A DNA stretch of 64,000 bases from Nostoc sp. KVJ3 (GTDB lineage Bacteria; Cyanobacteriota; Cyanobacteriia; Cyanobacteriales; Nostocaceae), in NCBI RefSeq assembly GCF_026127265.1, contig NZ_WWFG01000002.1, positions 2,046,001 through 2,110,000 of the forward strand. Direction: 5' to 3'. Position numbers and translations under genes: made by a program. The notes under the pieces are model-generated. The model had not been told where the DNA came from, ran no database searches, and worked only from the letters and a program-made list of their open reading frames with translations. Below, piece by piece: positions 27,174 to 36,482 of this stretch (within the stretch, counting starts at the first letter, position 1; the number at the start of each line of letters is the position of its first letter).

Positions 27174-27428
27174 CTAATTACGAGTTTGTCGCGTCACCAA
27201 ACCACCAACAAACGCCCCTAAGATTGTTCCTGTCCATAGTCCGGTTGTGCTACCTTGCCATACTGCTCCTGGTGTCATCCAAGCGTTGCACATCTCTTGT
27301 AAACCCCAAGGTTGATTTTGACACTTTTGGCTATGCAGCATTAGGGTGATTTGCCCACTGGTGTAAGCACCAAAAAAACCTGATGATAGCGCCAAAAAAG
27401 TGCAAATAAAAATCCTGTTTTTGATCAT
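27174..27428 (-). CDS. small membrane protein, unknown
   Basis: From ATG 27428 (MIKNRIFICTFLALS) the product has 84 residues, with an N-terminal hydrophobic segment (about 4-26) and a second, glycine-rich one near the C-terminus (LWTGTILGAFVGGLVT), ending in a basic tail (RQTRN). Two cysteines in the loop (KCQNQPW and EMCNAW) could form a disulphide in the periplasm. The family is not recognised. The upstream part of the frame beyond 27428 is a common intergenic repeat and is excluded. Confidence 0.5.
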   Translation of the reverse strand: MIKNRIFICTFLALSSGFFGAYTSGQITLMLHSQKCQNQPWGLQEMCNAWMTPGAVWQGSTTGLWTGTILGAFVGGLVTRQTRN

Positions 27429-27489
27429 TTGTATTAGGCATTGAGCATTGGGCAAAACAGTTCCGAGTGCTGAGTGCAGAGTGAAGAGT

Positions 27490-27628
27490 TACGAATTCTC
27501 CCCCTGCTCCCCCTACCTCCCCTGCCTCCCCTGGCTCCTCCTGCCTCCCCTGCCTCCCCTGCCCCCCTGCTCCTCCTGCCTCCCCTGCCTCCCCTGCCCC
27601 CCTGCTCCCCCTGCCTCCCCTGCCTCAC
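27490..27628. repeat. low-complexity CCCCTGCCTC tract
   Basis: A run of imperfect CCCCTGCCTC/CTCCTGCC units fills the gap between the small membrane gene and ppc. Reading frames on both strands are pure repeat translations (Leu/Pro or Gly/Arg-rich) and are not genes. The same tract occurs near 10565, 16780, 28750 and 42210. Confidence 0.85.
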
Positions 27629-27641
27629 TCCCCATTCCCAA

Positions 27642-28736
27642 TCAACCCGTATTTCTCATCCCAGCTGCAATCCCATTAATAGTTAACAATGCTCCTCGTA
27701 GTAACTCGCCTTTGCTGTAACGAGAATGAATGACTCCAGAAGTCGCATTACTATTCATAGACTGTCGTAGGCGTTTGAGCAGGGAAACTTGGATAAATCC
27801 CAAGGGGACAATTGTGCCATTGCGTAACTGCACAGATCGTTGCAAGACAGGATCGCCATCTAACAATCGATTGTGATCGGTAATTTTTAACACCAAATCT
27901 CTTGTGAGATAGAACTCGCTGGCAATTTGGTCAAAAACTTTGGCAAAACGAAGTCGATCTTCTGGTTTTGACAATTCCTGAACGTAGTGATGTGCCATTT
28001 GCATATCTACTTTTGCCAAAGTCATCTCGGCTTTAGAAATCACCATCTTGAAAAATGGCCACTTCACGTAAAAGTAGCGCAGCAATTTCAAGTGTTCTTC
28101 TGGTTCTTCGTTCAAGAATTCTTGTACAGCTGTGCCAACCCCATACCAGGAAGGAAGTAAAAAGCGGGTTTGTGTCCAGCTAAATACCCAAGGAATAGCT
28201 CGCAGACTGCTTAAATCTTTCTTCCCAGATGGACGGCGGGCTGGACGAGAACTAATTTGTAGCTGGCTAATTTCTTCAATGGGGGTTATTTCATGAAAGA
28301 AGTCAACAAAATCAGGCTGTTCGTAGATTAAAGCCCGATAATGTTGACGCGATCGCGCTGCTAATTCTTCCATAATTTCATTCCACGGCTCAATATCATC
28401 AAACCCTGTCCGCAACAGGCTAGCTTGAATCACAGCTGTGGTGATGGTTTCCATATGGTACAAAGCCAAGTCCAACAAGGAATATTTGGAAGCTAAAACT
28501 TCTCCTTGTTCGGTAATCTTGATTCGCCCATTAATACTATGACCAGGTTGAGCTAAAATCGCCTCGTAAGCAGGGCCACCACCCCGCCCTACAGAACCGC
28601 CGCGTCCGTGGAAAATCCGCAAATTTAGATCGTAGTTTTCTGCGATTTGTTGCAGTGATTTTTGAGCTTTATGAATTTCCCAGTTGCTGCTTAAAAAACC
28701 AGAGTCTTTATTGCTGTCAGAATACCCCAACATCAC
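27642..28736 (-). CDS. ppc: phosphoenolpyruvate carboxylase, C-terminal part (frame broken)
   Basis: This part carries MLGYSDSNKDSGF, the essential FHGRGGSVGRGGGP loop with catalytic arginine and the conserved end LLTINGIAAGMRNTG. It continues the N-terminal part at 28733-30730, but in a frame one base back. The frame before GTG 28736 stays open and reads PNLQE, the normal lead into MLGYSDS, so this is not an independent gene start. Together the parts give about 1030 residues, the usual cyanobacterial length. Either one base is missing in a G-run of the read or assembly, the strain has a real mutation, or expression relies on slippage. Confidence 0.85.
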   Translation of the reverse strand: MMLGYSDSNKDSGFLSSNWEIHKAQKSLQQIAENYDLNLRIFHGRGGSVGRGGGPAYEAILAQPGHSINGRIKITEQGEVLASKYSLLDLALYHMETITTAVIQASLLRTGFDDIEPWNEIMEELAARSRQHYRALIYEQPDFVDFFHEITPIEEISQLQISSRPARRPSGKKDLSSLRAIPWVFSWTQTRFLLPSWYGVGTAVQEFLNEEPEEHLKLLRYFYVKWPFFKMVISKAEMTLAKVDMQMAHHYVQELSKPEDRLRFAKVFDQIASEFYLTRDLVLKITDHNRLLDGDPVLQRSVQLRNGTIVPLGFIQVSLLKRLRQSMNSNATSGVIHSRYSKGELLRGALLTINGIAAGMRNTG

Positions 28737-30730
28737 TTCTTGTAAGTTAGGGGTGAGGGGGGAGGATGGGGCAGGGGGGCAGGGGAGGCAGGGGAGGACA
28801 AGTTTTCATCCACAATACTCTCTGCTTTTGTCTGTTCGTAGCCGCCGGCTAATAAAGCGCGATATAACGGGAGTTCAAACAGTTTTCGCATCACGCTTCG
28901 GGAGCGTTGTAAGTCTTCTACTGTCTCAAATAGAGGGATAACTTGAATGGTTCCCACAGCTATGGCGGGGTCAAAAAGTCTGGCTTCTTTGGCTAAAAGC
29001 AATACTTCTAGCACATCGCTGACATCGCGGCACATACTAATAATGTAAGTTTGGCAGATGTTGAGACCAAATTCTTGTTGCAGCGATCGCACCACGCGAA
29101 AGGTTTCAATGACATCGTTGGTTTTTTCCGAAAATGGCAATTCTGCCGGAATTAACGGCCGCCTAGTTTGCAGTTCTCCTGTCAGCCAAGCAACTTTTTG
29201 CTCCTCAGATAGTTCGTTGTAAGATTGAGGTAATATTTGCAGGTATTCCAGTATTTCATTCAGCGCATCGGCGTGGCGGGATGATTCTTGGCGAATATCT
29301 AGCTGTGTCAAGTTAAAGCCAAAAATTTCTACTTGACAGATGAGATTTTCTAAATCTCGACAGCTTAAACCCGTTTCTGTCAAGTTGCGCTGAATCATCC
29401 GCAGTTCTGCTAAAAAATCGTCTCCCGAACGATATAGGGGGCTATCTTGATTTTTTGGCGTTTCCCGATTGTACAAAGCCAGATTGCGATCGCGAGTATT
29501 TTCTAGTCGTCTCAACACATAAGCCAGTTTCAACCGATAGGGTTCTTGTCGATAACGCAGCGCCAGTGCGTCGTATACCTCACTCAACTGGGACTGATCT
29601 AACTCTAGAGATTCTAGTAAATCTGGTAAGACATCACTCCAGTGCATCGACACACTCAACAATTCAATCAGATTTTTTACTGACTGAATATATTTTCCTA
29701 GCACCATTTTGCGCTGATAGCAAGCTGTTTGCCAGGTGACTTCTGGTGTGACTGATGGGTTTCCATCTCTGTCTGAACCTACCCAGGAACCGAAAGAGCA
29801 AAAGTTTTTACTCGGTGGTTCTAGCCAAGGAAAGGTATTAGATAAGGTGTGTTTAAAACGTTTATAAAGTTGAGGAATACCATCAAATAAAACTTCCTGG
29901 AAGTAGTGCAGGGCATAATCTACTTCATCTAACACAGTGGGTTTGAACTGATGAAGTTCGTCCGTGCGCCACCAGAGGCGAATTTCTTCGAGCAATTGTT
30001 CGCGGACATCTGCTGCTTCCCAAGCATATCCCCCAGATGCAGCACCAGAATGGTTTTCCAAGGCATCCAGTTTTTGCAAAAGTTGCACCACTTGTCGCTG
30101 CTTATCGCGGATGGTATGACGAACAATTTCCGTCGGGTGCGCTGTGAAAACTAAGCGCACATCCAGATGAGCAATTAGACGCTGAATTTGCTGGGGTGGT
30201 ACATTCAGTTTGAATAAATAAGGAAACAAAGCCGCAAAAGTCCCTTTTGGTTTAACTTGCGCTTTTTCTAGATAATTCTTTGTCAGCAATTCTGCTGCTA
30301 GTCCGTTGCTAACAGGTGCGTCATTTTCTCTTTGATTGGAAGAATAGTTGACATTAGATGCTCTTTCTGCATCTGTAGCTTCTGTTTCTGCCTCATAGCG
30401 ACTCAGTTGCTGCCGTTGCTCGTATTCCTGCTCAATGATGTTAATCAGCTGAAAATACAGAGCGAAAGCACGAGCGGCGCGGATTGCTTCGTTAATATTT
30501 AGTTGTTCAATTAATTTGACGGCAGACGATGCTTGGTCATTTGTTGCCTGTCCTTCTGGCGAACACAAATCGCGCAACTGCCGCAACAACTCTACCATGT
30601 TTTGACCGCATTCTTGCCGGAGAACTGACTCCCACAATTCTTCCACTACCTGGAGACGATGACGCAAAAATAATTCCGACACCGGGTATATATCCGCAGT
30701 TTGAGACGAAGAGTATAAAAGGGAACCCAT
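28733..30730 (-). CDS. ppc: phosphoenolpyruvate carboxylase, N-terminal part (frame broken)
   Basis: PEPC adds bicarbonate to phosphoenolpyruvate to form oxaloacetate, the main anaplerotic route in cyanobacteria. This part starts MGSLLYSSSQTADIYPVS, as in Nostoc homologues. It contains the catalytic histidine in FTAHPTEIVRHTI and the FGSWVGSDRDGNP block, and runs to the loop after YEQTKAESIVDEN. There it enters a Pro/Ser/Ala-rich low-complexity insertion (about 18 codons, SSPASPAPLPHPPPSPL) and stops at 28733 in the wrong frame. That loop is variable in length among homologues, so the insertion itself may be tolerated. See the C-terminal part at 27642-28736. Confidence 0.88.
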   Translation of the reverse strand: MGSLLYSSSQTADIYPVSELFLRHRLQVVEELWESVLRQECGQNMVELLRQLRDLCSPEGQATNDQASSAVKLIEQLNINEAIRAARAFALYFQLINIIEQEYEQRQQLSRYEAETEATDAERASNVNYSSNQRENDAPVSNGLAAELLTKNYLEKAQVKPKGTFAALFPYLFKLNVPPQQIQRLIAHLDVRLVFTAHPTEIVRHTIRDKQRQVVQLLQKLDALENHSGAASGGYAWEAADVREQLLEEIRLWWRTDELHQFKPTVLDEVDYALHYFQEVLFDGIPQLYKRFKHTLSNTFPWLEPPSKNFCSFGSWVGSDRDGNPSVTPEVTWQTACYQRKMVLGKYIQSVKNLIELLSVSMHWSDVLPDLLESLELDQSQLSEVYDALALRYRQEPYRLKLAYVLRRLENTRDRNLALYNRETPKNQDSPLYRSGDDFLAELRMIQRNLTETGLSCRDLENLICQVEIFGFNLTQLDIRQESSRHADALNEILEYLQILPQSYNELSEEQKVAWLTGELQTRRPLIPAELPFSEKTNDVIETFRVVRSLQQEFGLNICQTYIISMCRDVSDVLEVLLLAKEARLFDPAIAVGTIQVIPLFETVEDLQRSRSVMRKLFELPLYRALLAGGYEQTKAESIVDENLSSPASPAPLPHPPPSPLTYKK
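28750..28798. repeat. GGGGAGGCA low-complexity insertion inside ppc
   Basis: On the plus strand this reads as G-runs of four to six bases with GGGGAGGCAGGGGAGG, the same repeat as the intergenic tracts at 10565, 27490 and 42210. It sits where the ppc frame breaks. The homopolymer runs make a one-base error or slippage likely here. Confidence 0.8.
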
Positions 30731-30831
30731 ATTCTCTATCTTGTAAAGCTAATTACTGTTTACGCTTCTAGGTTTTCTACTGAATGCTCATCGGGTTATT
30801 CCTGAGCAAATAATTATTTGGTGTATATTTT

Positions 30832-31068
30832 CTAAGTTTGATTAGTTTCGCGCTCCTCTGGGAAGTCGAGAATGGGTAGGCGATCGCCGCGAAATAATTC
30901 TTCACTGGCTTCCCCTATGGTTTCTAGTGCCCTGACGGTGGTTTTTCCGGTAATCAGCAGCAGTAATATAGACGCTGTACCTATTTGTAAAAGGAATGAT
31001 TGGGGAATGGTAAATAAATCGGGATTGGCTGGCGGGTTAGTTGGGGGTTGTTGGTTGGCAGGAGGCAT
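30832..31068 (-). CDS. small single-span membrane protein, unknown
   Basis: The 78-residue product has a Pro/Asn/Gln-rich N-terminus (NQQPPTNPPANP), one membrane helix (about 27-45, FLLQIGTASILLLLITG) and an acidic C-terminal tail (ELFRGDRLPILDFPEERE). It lies just upstream of ppc in the same direction but 100 bp away, so joint expression is possible. I recall similar short proteins in other cyanobacteria, without function. No signal peptidase site is obvious. Confidence 0.5.
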   Translation of the reverse strand: MPPANQQPPTNPPANPDLFTIPQSFLLQIGTASILLLLITGKTTVRALETIGEASEELFRGDRLPILDFPEERETNQT

Positions 31069-31482
31069 TGCTAATTTTTGGTTATGGGAATATGAGTAGA
31101 GAGGCGATGAATCGCGTCTGTACAGGAGTTAAGAAAACTCCAACGATCGAGGGATGAAGTTTAAATGAGATAAACTTGTTGTCTATTTTGTCCATCAGAG
31201 GCGGTAGACGCGAGTCCGGCATTAAAGGACAATCATCAGCTAGTCATATAGAATTATTCTGACTTCTGACTTCTGAATTCTGACTCCCTATTAGTAAAAT
31301 AAACGCAAAACTCAATCTTAGTCAGACTTGCAACCTGTACAAGACTATCTTGGCCGATTTTGTGAGCTTCGAAGGTAACAAAATTGTTAAAAAAAAACGT
31401 CAGAGTGTGATAAACAGATGGTTCTAGTTTACAAGTGCAAGCACTATCCCCTAACAATCGCTTCTTGTAAAGTTAACTGCCC
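31069..31482. other. gene-free stretch before the DUF1574 gene
   Basis: About 410 bp separating divergent genes. It includes a variant of the GCGATGAATCGCGTCT repeat at 31101 and a short TTCTGACTTCTGA repetition at 31257-31280. A 67-codon minus frame here has no gene-like features. Promoters for both directions probably lie here. Confidence 0.4.
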
Positions 31483-34400
31483 ATGAAAACAGTATTACCA
31501 GATCGCCAGCAATCCTTAGTGCAATGGGTAAGCCAAGCCACAGGGATCAACACTTTCGGGGTGAAAGTCCGGTTACGGGGAAACGATCTTCATATTCTTT
31601 GTGAAGGTACAGAATGTCCGCAGCGTTGGCGTACTTTGTCTGACTTGCTGCAAGCACTACAGCAAACAAACTTAGATGTCCTTACAAGCAGCGAACAAAC
31701 CTCAATATATCAAGTATTTGTCTATGGCCGAAGAAAAGGGGAACAGCGCCCCAAATGGTGCCATCGGGTTTACTTAAATCAAATAGATAAGCATCTGGAG
31801 CAAGTAGAGCAAGCCTTGCTAGCAGACTCGGAAAAATCAAAACAATCGGGTGGGGCGCTGATTGTCTCTAACGAAAGTTTGGCACGCCAAGGCAACCCAG
31901 AGGCGATCGCTAGATATCTCAGCGAAACTCTGAGTACGTTAGGTGTATCGGTACTAGCTAAGATTAAGCCATATAAATCAAAGAACTCTCAGCCAGAAGA
32001 AAATCGCCTGTGGATATTTTGCCAGTCCAGCTATAGCCCCGATGCATCCTTGCTTGCGGAACCAATAGCACAGAAATTGCGTTATCTCAAGCTTTCGGGC
32101 TATCAAGATGCCATAATTGTTTCCCAAGTGAAGGGCGAAACTGCCCCTGATTGGCTGCTACGGGTGGATTTGACACCGCCAGAGGTAATGCTGAAAGAAT
32201 GGGCGCGTTGGGGAGATGTCCAAGCGATCGCTCGATTATTAACTGAGGTACTATCAGGGTTAAAAGTTGCTGTCCAAGTTTCGCTAAAAGAATCAACCCT
32301 ACATATCTTTTGTATCCCAGCTTTCGATCCTTTAGGAAATGCCCCAATCCCTGACAAGGTAGTGTGCTTAGAGGCGATTGCCCCCCAGCTAGAAGCGATC
32401 GCCCCCCAAGGCATTCTCGCCGCCACCATCTACGGGCAAAAAGCAGGTGACAAGCAACCCACTTGGATTGATTGGCTAGCTTTACCCGCCACAACCCATC
32501 CCGTCTTCGCCACATCACCCCTAGATTTGGCAAGTACTGGCGATCAATCAGCGATCGTATTTTTATTAGAGCGTTTACTCAATCCTGACCTGGATTGGCG
32601 TTTATTGACAGGGGGAATTCGTGTCCTTTTGCTAAACAAAAATGATTTACTACATATCTTATGTGATGCGCCTGTTTGTCCAGCGCGTCAACAAGTAGCA
32701 AGTAAAATTACGCAGTTTATCCGCCTGTTGAAGATTCCCGGTATTATGGGAATACGTGTCTACGGTCGCCGGGCTGGGAATAAAGAACCTTTTTGGCACT
32801 ATGGTGTCGATCTTGAACATCGCCAACGTTTAGTACCAGAAGCAACCCCAGAATTCGCTGCTACTTCTAAATACGTTAATGATTTAGTAACCTCTGAGAC
32901 TAGTGAGCCAATTTTGCGCCCCGACTTAACAACAGAAGAAGTTCAAAGTTTTGTAACAGAAGTAGCGCGAGATTGGATAGCAACTGCAAGTGCAACCGCG
33001 AAAAGATTCCTGTTAAAAAGCCAGTTATTTACTGAAAGCGACCAGCCAGCAGAACAAAGCCCTGACAATCAAGGACTTAAGATTGCTCTAGTTTGGGGGA
33101 CATTAGGATTATTACTCACCCTGCAAACTGATTGGGTATTGGGTCGAATTATTGCACAGACTACGCCGAGTTCGTCAAAAGTGGCCAGTGCCTTACCTTC
33201 ATCATCTGGGCAAAAGGTATCTTTGACATCTGGGAAAACTCAGAGCGAGAAAACGAAATTTTTTAGCAGCACTTCTAAAACAAAATCTCCTCCAAATCAG
33301 AGTTCTGTATTTAATGCTTCGGAATTTACCCAAAGGGATGATACCCCGACACAGAATTTGGCAGCCGCACCACTGAAAGAAAAAGCAACCGCAACAGCTA
33401 TTCTTTTAGCAGCGCGATCGCAGATGCCAAGTTTCAATGTCAGGCAGTTAGATGAGCAACTAGCACTGTATAAACAGCGTTTGGCTATAAATGGTACACC
33501 GCCAGATGTATTGGTTATTGGTTCCTCCCGCGCCCTCAGAGGAGTAGATCCAGGAGAACTTTCTAAAGCTTTAGCGACTCAAGGTTATCCAAATATTGAC
33601 GTATTTAACTTTGGCATCAACGGTGCTACTGCACAAGTTGTAGACTTTTTGCTTCGCCACGTACTAGAACCATCAGAACTGCCTAAAATAATTGTTTGGG
33701 CAGATGGCTCCCGTGCTTTCAACGGTGGACGCGAGGATATTACCTTTAAATCCATTGCTGCATCAGCTGGTTATAAACAAGCATTCCAAAAAGCACCAGA
33801 AACTGCGAATAACAGTGATTCACCCAAAAATCAGGAAAATTCGGAAGAACAGAAGGTAAAAGAACAAAAACAGGAAGTTAGCACCTATCAAGCTGTCAAT
33901 GATTCATTAAATCAAGCTCTGGCATCTCTTTCTGCTAGCTATCAAAACCGCGACCAAATTAAAAGTTTACTCCAAAAACAACTGCTAACACTTGGCGGCA
34001 ATCAGCCAGTTGCATCACAAAAACAGCTAACAGACGGTACTTCAGATGAAAGTATTTCCCAGCAAGCAGTTGATTTTGATGGCTTTCTACCTTTGTCAAT
34101 CCGCTTCAATCCTGCTAGATACTATCAAAAACATTCTAGAGTTCCCGGAAATTACGACAACGACTATAAATCTTTTCAAATAGAAGGACAGCAAGATACT
34201 GCTTTCCAAGAAGTGCTTCAGTTTACCCAGTCTCAAAAAATTTCCTTAGTGTTTGTCAACATGCCTCTCACAGCAGATTATTTAGATCCAGTGCGTAGAG
34301 GATATGAGCAAGAATTTCAGCAATATATGTTGCGTCAAGCGACTAATCCCAACTTTATCTATCGAGATTTGAGCCAAAGGTGGCCAAAAGCCAATGACTA

Positions 34401-34494
34401 CTTTTCCGATCCCAGCCACCTCAACCGCTTTGGAGCATACGAAGTCTCCAAAAAGCTGGCTAACGATCCCATGATTCCTTGGCCAGTGAAGTAA
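31483..34494 (+). CDS. DUF1574 (SGNH-like) protein with four N-terminal repeats
   Basis: The 1003-residue protein has three parts. Residues about 1-460 contain four diverged copies of a module with the pattern L(H/W)I(L/F)C followed by a Y/V-rich strand and YGR/YGQ: LHILCEGTECP, LWIFCQSSYSP, LHIFCIPAFDP and LHILCDAPVCP. A membrane helix follows (about 530-550, IALVWGTLGLLLTL). The C-terminal DUF1574 region has VLVIGSSRALRG and SDPSHLNRFGA, which match the Ser and Asp-x-x-His elements of SGNH hydrolases. With the MBOAT gene 148 bp downstream, it likely transfers or removes acyl groups on an exported polymer, like AlgI/AlgJ or DltB/DltD pairs. Confidence 0.8.
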   Translation: MKTVLPDRQQSLVQWVSQATGINTFGVKVRLRGNDLHILCEGTECPQRWRTLSDLLQALQQTNLDVLTSSEQTSIYQVFVYGRRKGEQRPKWCHRVYLNQIDKHLEQVEQALLADSEKSKQSGGALIVSNESLARQGNPEAIARYLSETLSTLGVSVLAKIKPYKSKNSQPEENRLWIFCQSSYSPDASLLAEPIAQKLRYLKLSGYQDAIIVSQVKGETAPDWLLRVDLTPPEVMLKEWARWGDVQAIARLLTEVLSGLKVAVQVSLKESTLHIFCIPAFDPLGNAPIPDKVVCLEAIAPQLEAIAPQGILAATIYGQKAGDKQPTWIDWLALPATTHPVFATSPLDLASTGDQSAIVFLLERLLNPDLDWRLLTGGIRVLLLNKNDLLHILCDAPVCPARQQVASKITQFIRLLKIPGIMGIRVYGRRAGNKEPFWHYGVDLEHRQRLVPEATPEFAATSKYVNDLVTSETSEPILRPDLTTEEVQSFVTEVARDWIATASATAKRFLLKSQLFTESDQPAEQSPDNQGLKIALVWGTLGLLLTLQTDWVLGRIIAQTTPSSSKVASALPSSSGQKVSLTSGKTQSEKTKFFSSTSKTKSPPNQSSVFNASEFTQRDDTPTQNLAAAPLKEKATATAILLAARSQMPSFNVRQLDEQLALYKQRLAINGTPPDVLVIGSSRALRGVDPGELSKALATQGYPNIDVFNFGINGATAQVVDFLLRHVLEPSELPKIIVWADGSRAFNGGREDITFKSIAASAGYKQAFQKAPETANNSDSPKNQENSEEQKVKEQKQEVSTYQAVNDSLNQALASLSASYQNRDQIKSLLQKQLLTLGGNQPVASQKQLTDGTSDESISQQAVDFDGFLPLSIRFNPARYYQKHSRVPGNYDNDYKSFQIEGQQDTAFQEVLQFTQSQKISLVFVNMPLTADYLDPVRRGYEQEFQQYMLRQATNPNFIYRDLSQRWPKANDYFSDPSHLNRFGAYEVSKKLANDPMIPWPVK

Positions 34495-34642
34495 GGATAG
34501 GAAGGCAGGGGAGCAGGAGAGCAGGGGAAGATGAAGGAAATAAGAGAAAAGAGGTAATTTTAATTCTGTCCAATAGCCTATGCCCTTCTTTGGCCAATGC
34601 CCCATGCCCAATAACAAATAACAAATAACAAATGACTAAAAA

Positions 34643-36142
34643 ATGAACTTTATATCAATTTTCTATGGGCTATTCTTGCTGAGTGTTTTAGGGATTTACT
34701 GGTCTTTAGCACAAGAAAAATTACGATTGTGGACGCTGCTAATTGCTAGTTTAGTTTTCTATTCATCTTTGCATATCCAGTACATACCATTGCTATTAGC
34801 ATTGACATTTATTAATTTTCGTGTAGGGCTGGAAATTGGTAAAAATACATCACCAGGTAAACATTCTCTTGACTGGCAAATCTCTAATGAAGAATGGCAA
34901 TTTGCTCAAGGTGATTGGAATCGTCGTCGTCTAAAAGTTTTGTGGCTAGGTATAACTCTCAATGTTTTACTATTATTAGCTTTTAAGTATTTCACCCCTT
35001 TATTTAAGTTTGTTTTCAATATCCAAACAAACTCACCAGATAGCTCTTTTAAATTGATTGCACCTTTGGGTATTTCATTTTTTACCTTTGAATGCATTGC
35101 TTATTTAATAGATGTCTATCGCGGTGCGCCTGCTAGCGATCAGTTTCTCAAATTTGCCACCTACAAATTATTCTTTGCAAAACTGATTTCCGGCCCAATT
35201 ACGCGCTACCACAACTTAGCAAATCAATTCAATACGCTAGAATTTCCCAGTGCCGATAGAGTAGCACAGGCGCTATGGTTAATTGCTAGAGGCGCAGTCA
35301 AGAAAGGTATTTTTGCAGACCATCTGGGAATTTTTGTCGATTTATGTTTTGGTAACTTACAACGGGCGGGTAGTACCGATCTCTGGTTAGCGACATTCGC
35401 CTACGGCTTGCAGTTATATCTAGATTTCAACGGTTATGTAGATATTGCCCGTGGCAGTGCTTTGCTTTTCGGCTTAGTTTTACCTGAAAATTTTGACTTT
35501 CCCTACTTTAGCGCCAGTATTGGAGAATTCTGGCGGCGCTGGCATATCACTCTAGGAGATTGGCTACGTAACTATGTCTACTTTCCTTTAGGTGGTTCGC
35601 GTCAGGGTTTAGTCCGTACCTGCTGGAATTTATTTACTGTAATGCTAATCGCTGGTATCTGGCACGGCGCTGCTTTGGGTTATGTAGTTTGGGGCATATT
35701 CCACGGGTTAGCCTTGGTGGTTCATCGACTTACAGATGCCATGAGCGATCGCTTTGAAAAACTAGAACATTTCTGGCAAAATCCTCTAGGGATCTTCGTT
35801 GCTTGGTTCTTAACCCAACTGATGGTTTTTACCTCTTGGATTTGGTTCCGTCTACCTAATCTCGAAGACTCTTCTTTGGTAATTCGACACCTTTGGGGTT
35901 ATCCGGCTGATGCTCAGTTTGCTCAAAAGGTCTATGTGGATGCCTTAAATATCAGCCAATACCAACTCACTTGGATACTTCTAACTTTAGCTGCTCTTAT
36001 GGCTGTAGTCTATGCCTTCAACCGAATGCTGAAGTTAGAGTTTAACTGGCCCATTAAGCTTGTCTTTGTACCTCTATGTTTCTACGCTGTTTGGTTATTA
36101 GCTCCTGAAGGCAGTTTGCCCTACATCTACTTTGATTTTTAA
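34643..36142 (+). CDS. MBOAT family O-acyltransferase
   Basis: A polytopic membrane protein (499 residues, about 10-12 helices) of the membrane-bound O-acyltransferase family, AlgI/DltB type. Key features are PLGISFFTFECIAYLIDVYRG (about 140-160), the segment FDFPYFSASIGEFWRRWHITL and the catalytic histidine in IAGIWHGAALGYVVWG (about 340). AlgI-type proteins move acetyl groups across the membrane for acetylation of exopolysaccharides, with a partner SGNH protein. The DUF1574 protein directly upstream is the evident partner. The polymer is unknown; a capsule or sheath polysaccharide is a reasonable guess. Confidence 0.92.
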   Translation: MNFISIFYGLFLLSVLGIYWSLAQEKLRLWTLLIASLVFYSSLHIQYIPLLLALTFINFRVGLEIGKNTSPGKHSLDWQISNEEWQFAQGDWNRRRLKVLWLGITLNVLLLLAFKYFTPLFKFVFNIQTNSPDSSFKLIAPLGISFFTFECIAYLIDVYRGAPASDQFLKFATYKLFFAKLISGPITRYHNLANQFNTLEFPSADRVAQALWLIARGAVKKGIFADHLGIFVDLCFGNLQRAGSTDLWLATFAYGLQLYLDFNGYVDIARGSALLFGLVLPENFDFPYFSASIGEFWRRWHITLGDWLRNYVYFPLGGSRQGLVRTCWNLFTVMLIAGIWHGAALGYVVWGIFHGLALVVHRLTDAMSDRFEKLEHFWQNPLGIFVAWFLTQLMVFTSWIWFRLPNLEDSSLVIRHLWGYPADAQFAQKVYVDALNISQYQLTWILLTLAALMAVVYAFNRMLKLEFNWPIKLVFVPLCFYAVWLLAPEGSLPYIYFDF

Positions 36143-36482
36143 GTTTCTACAAACAATCAACAGCAACATAAGACAATGTACAACTTATTATTTTGTTACA
36201 AATTAGTTGGGGTTATTTGTAAAGGAATGTAAAGACAATAAACTAGGCGATCGCGTCATTGAAAGCTATAGCTTAAAATCGCTGAAAAAGCCTTAATCCT
36301 TACTTTTATCACTATGAGCAATAGTAGAAAAACTTTACACTTCGATTAACTTGTTAAAGAATTTTATTACAGAATATTAAGTCAAAGATCGCGTCAAAGT
36401 AATTTCATGTAGACTTTAATTCAACAGGCAAAAATAAAATCTGCTTGTTCCATTTTTAACAAAAAACAGCACTTATAAAACC
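36143..36482. other. psbA upstream region
   Basis: About 340 bp, AT-rich, without genes. It must carry the psbA promoter and leader, but I could not define reliable -35/-10 elements. No strong Shine-Dalgarno is visible directly before ATG 36483 (context ACTTATAAAACC). Confidence 0.4.

Noticed and set aside
27434..27720. Overlapping frames on both strands rich in Leu/Pro or Gly/Arg
   Set aside because: Pure translations of the low-complexity CCCCTGCCTC tract; no independent gene signal.
31254..31457. 67-codon minus-strand frame
   Set aside because: No start context, motif or gene-like composition; it overlaps simple-sequence DNA in a promoter region.
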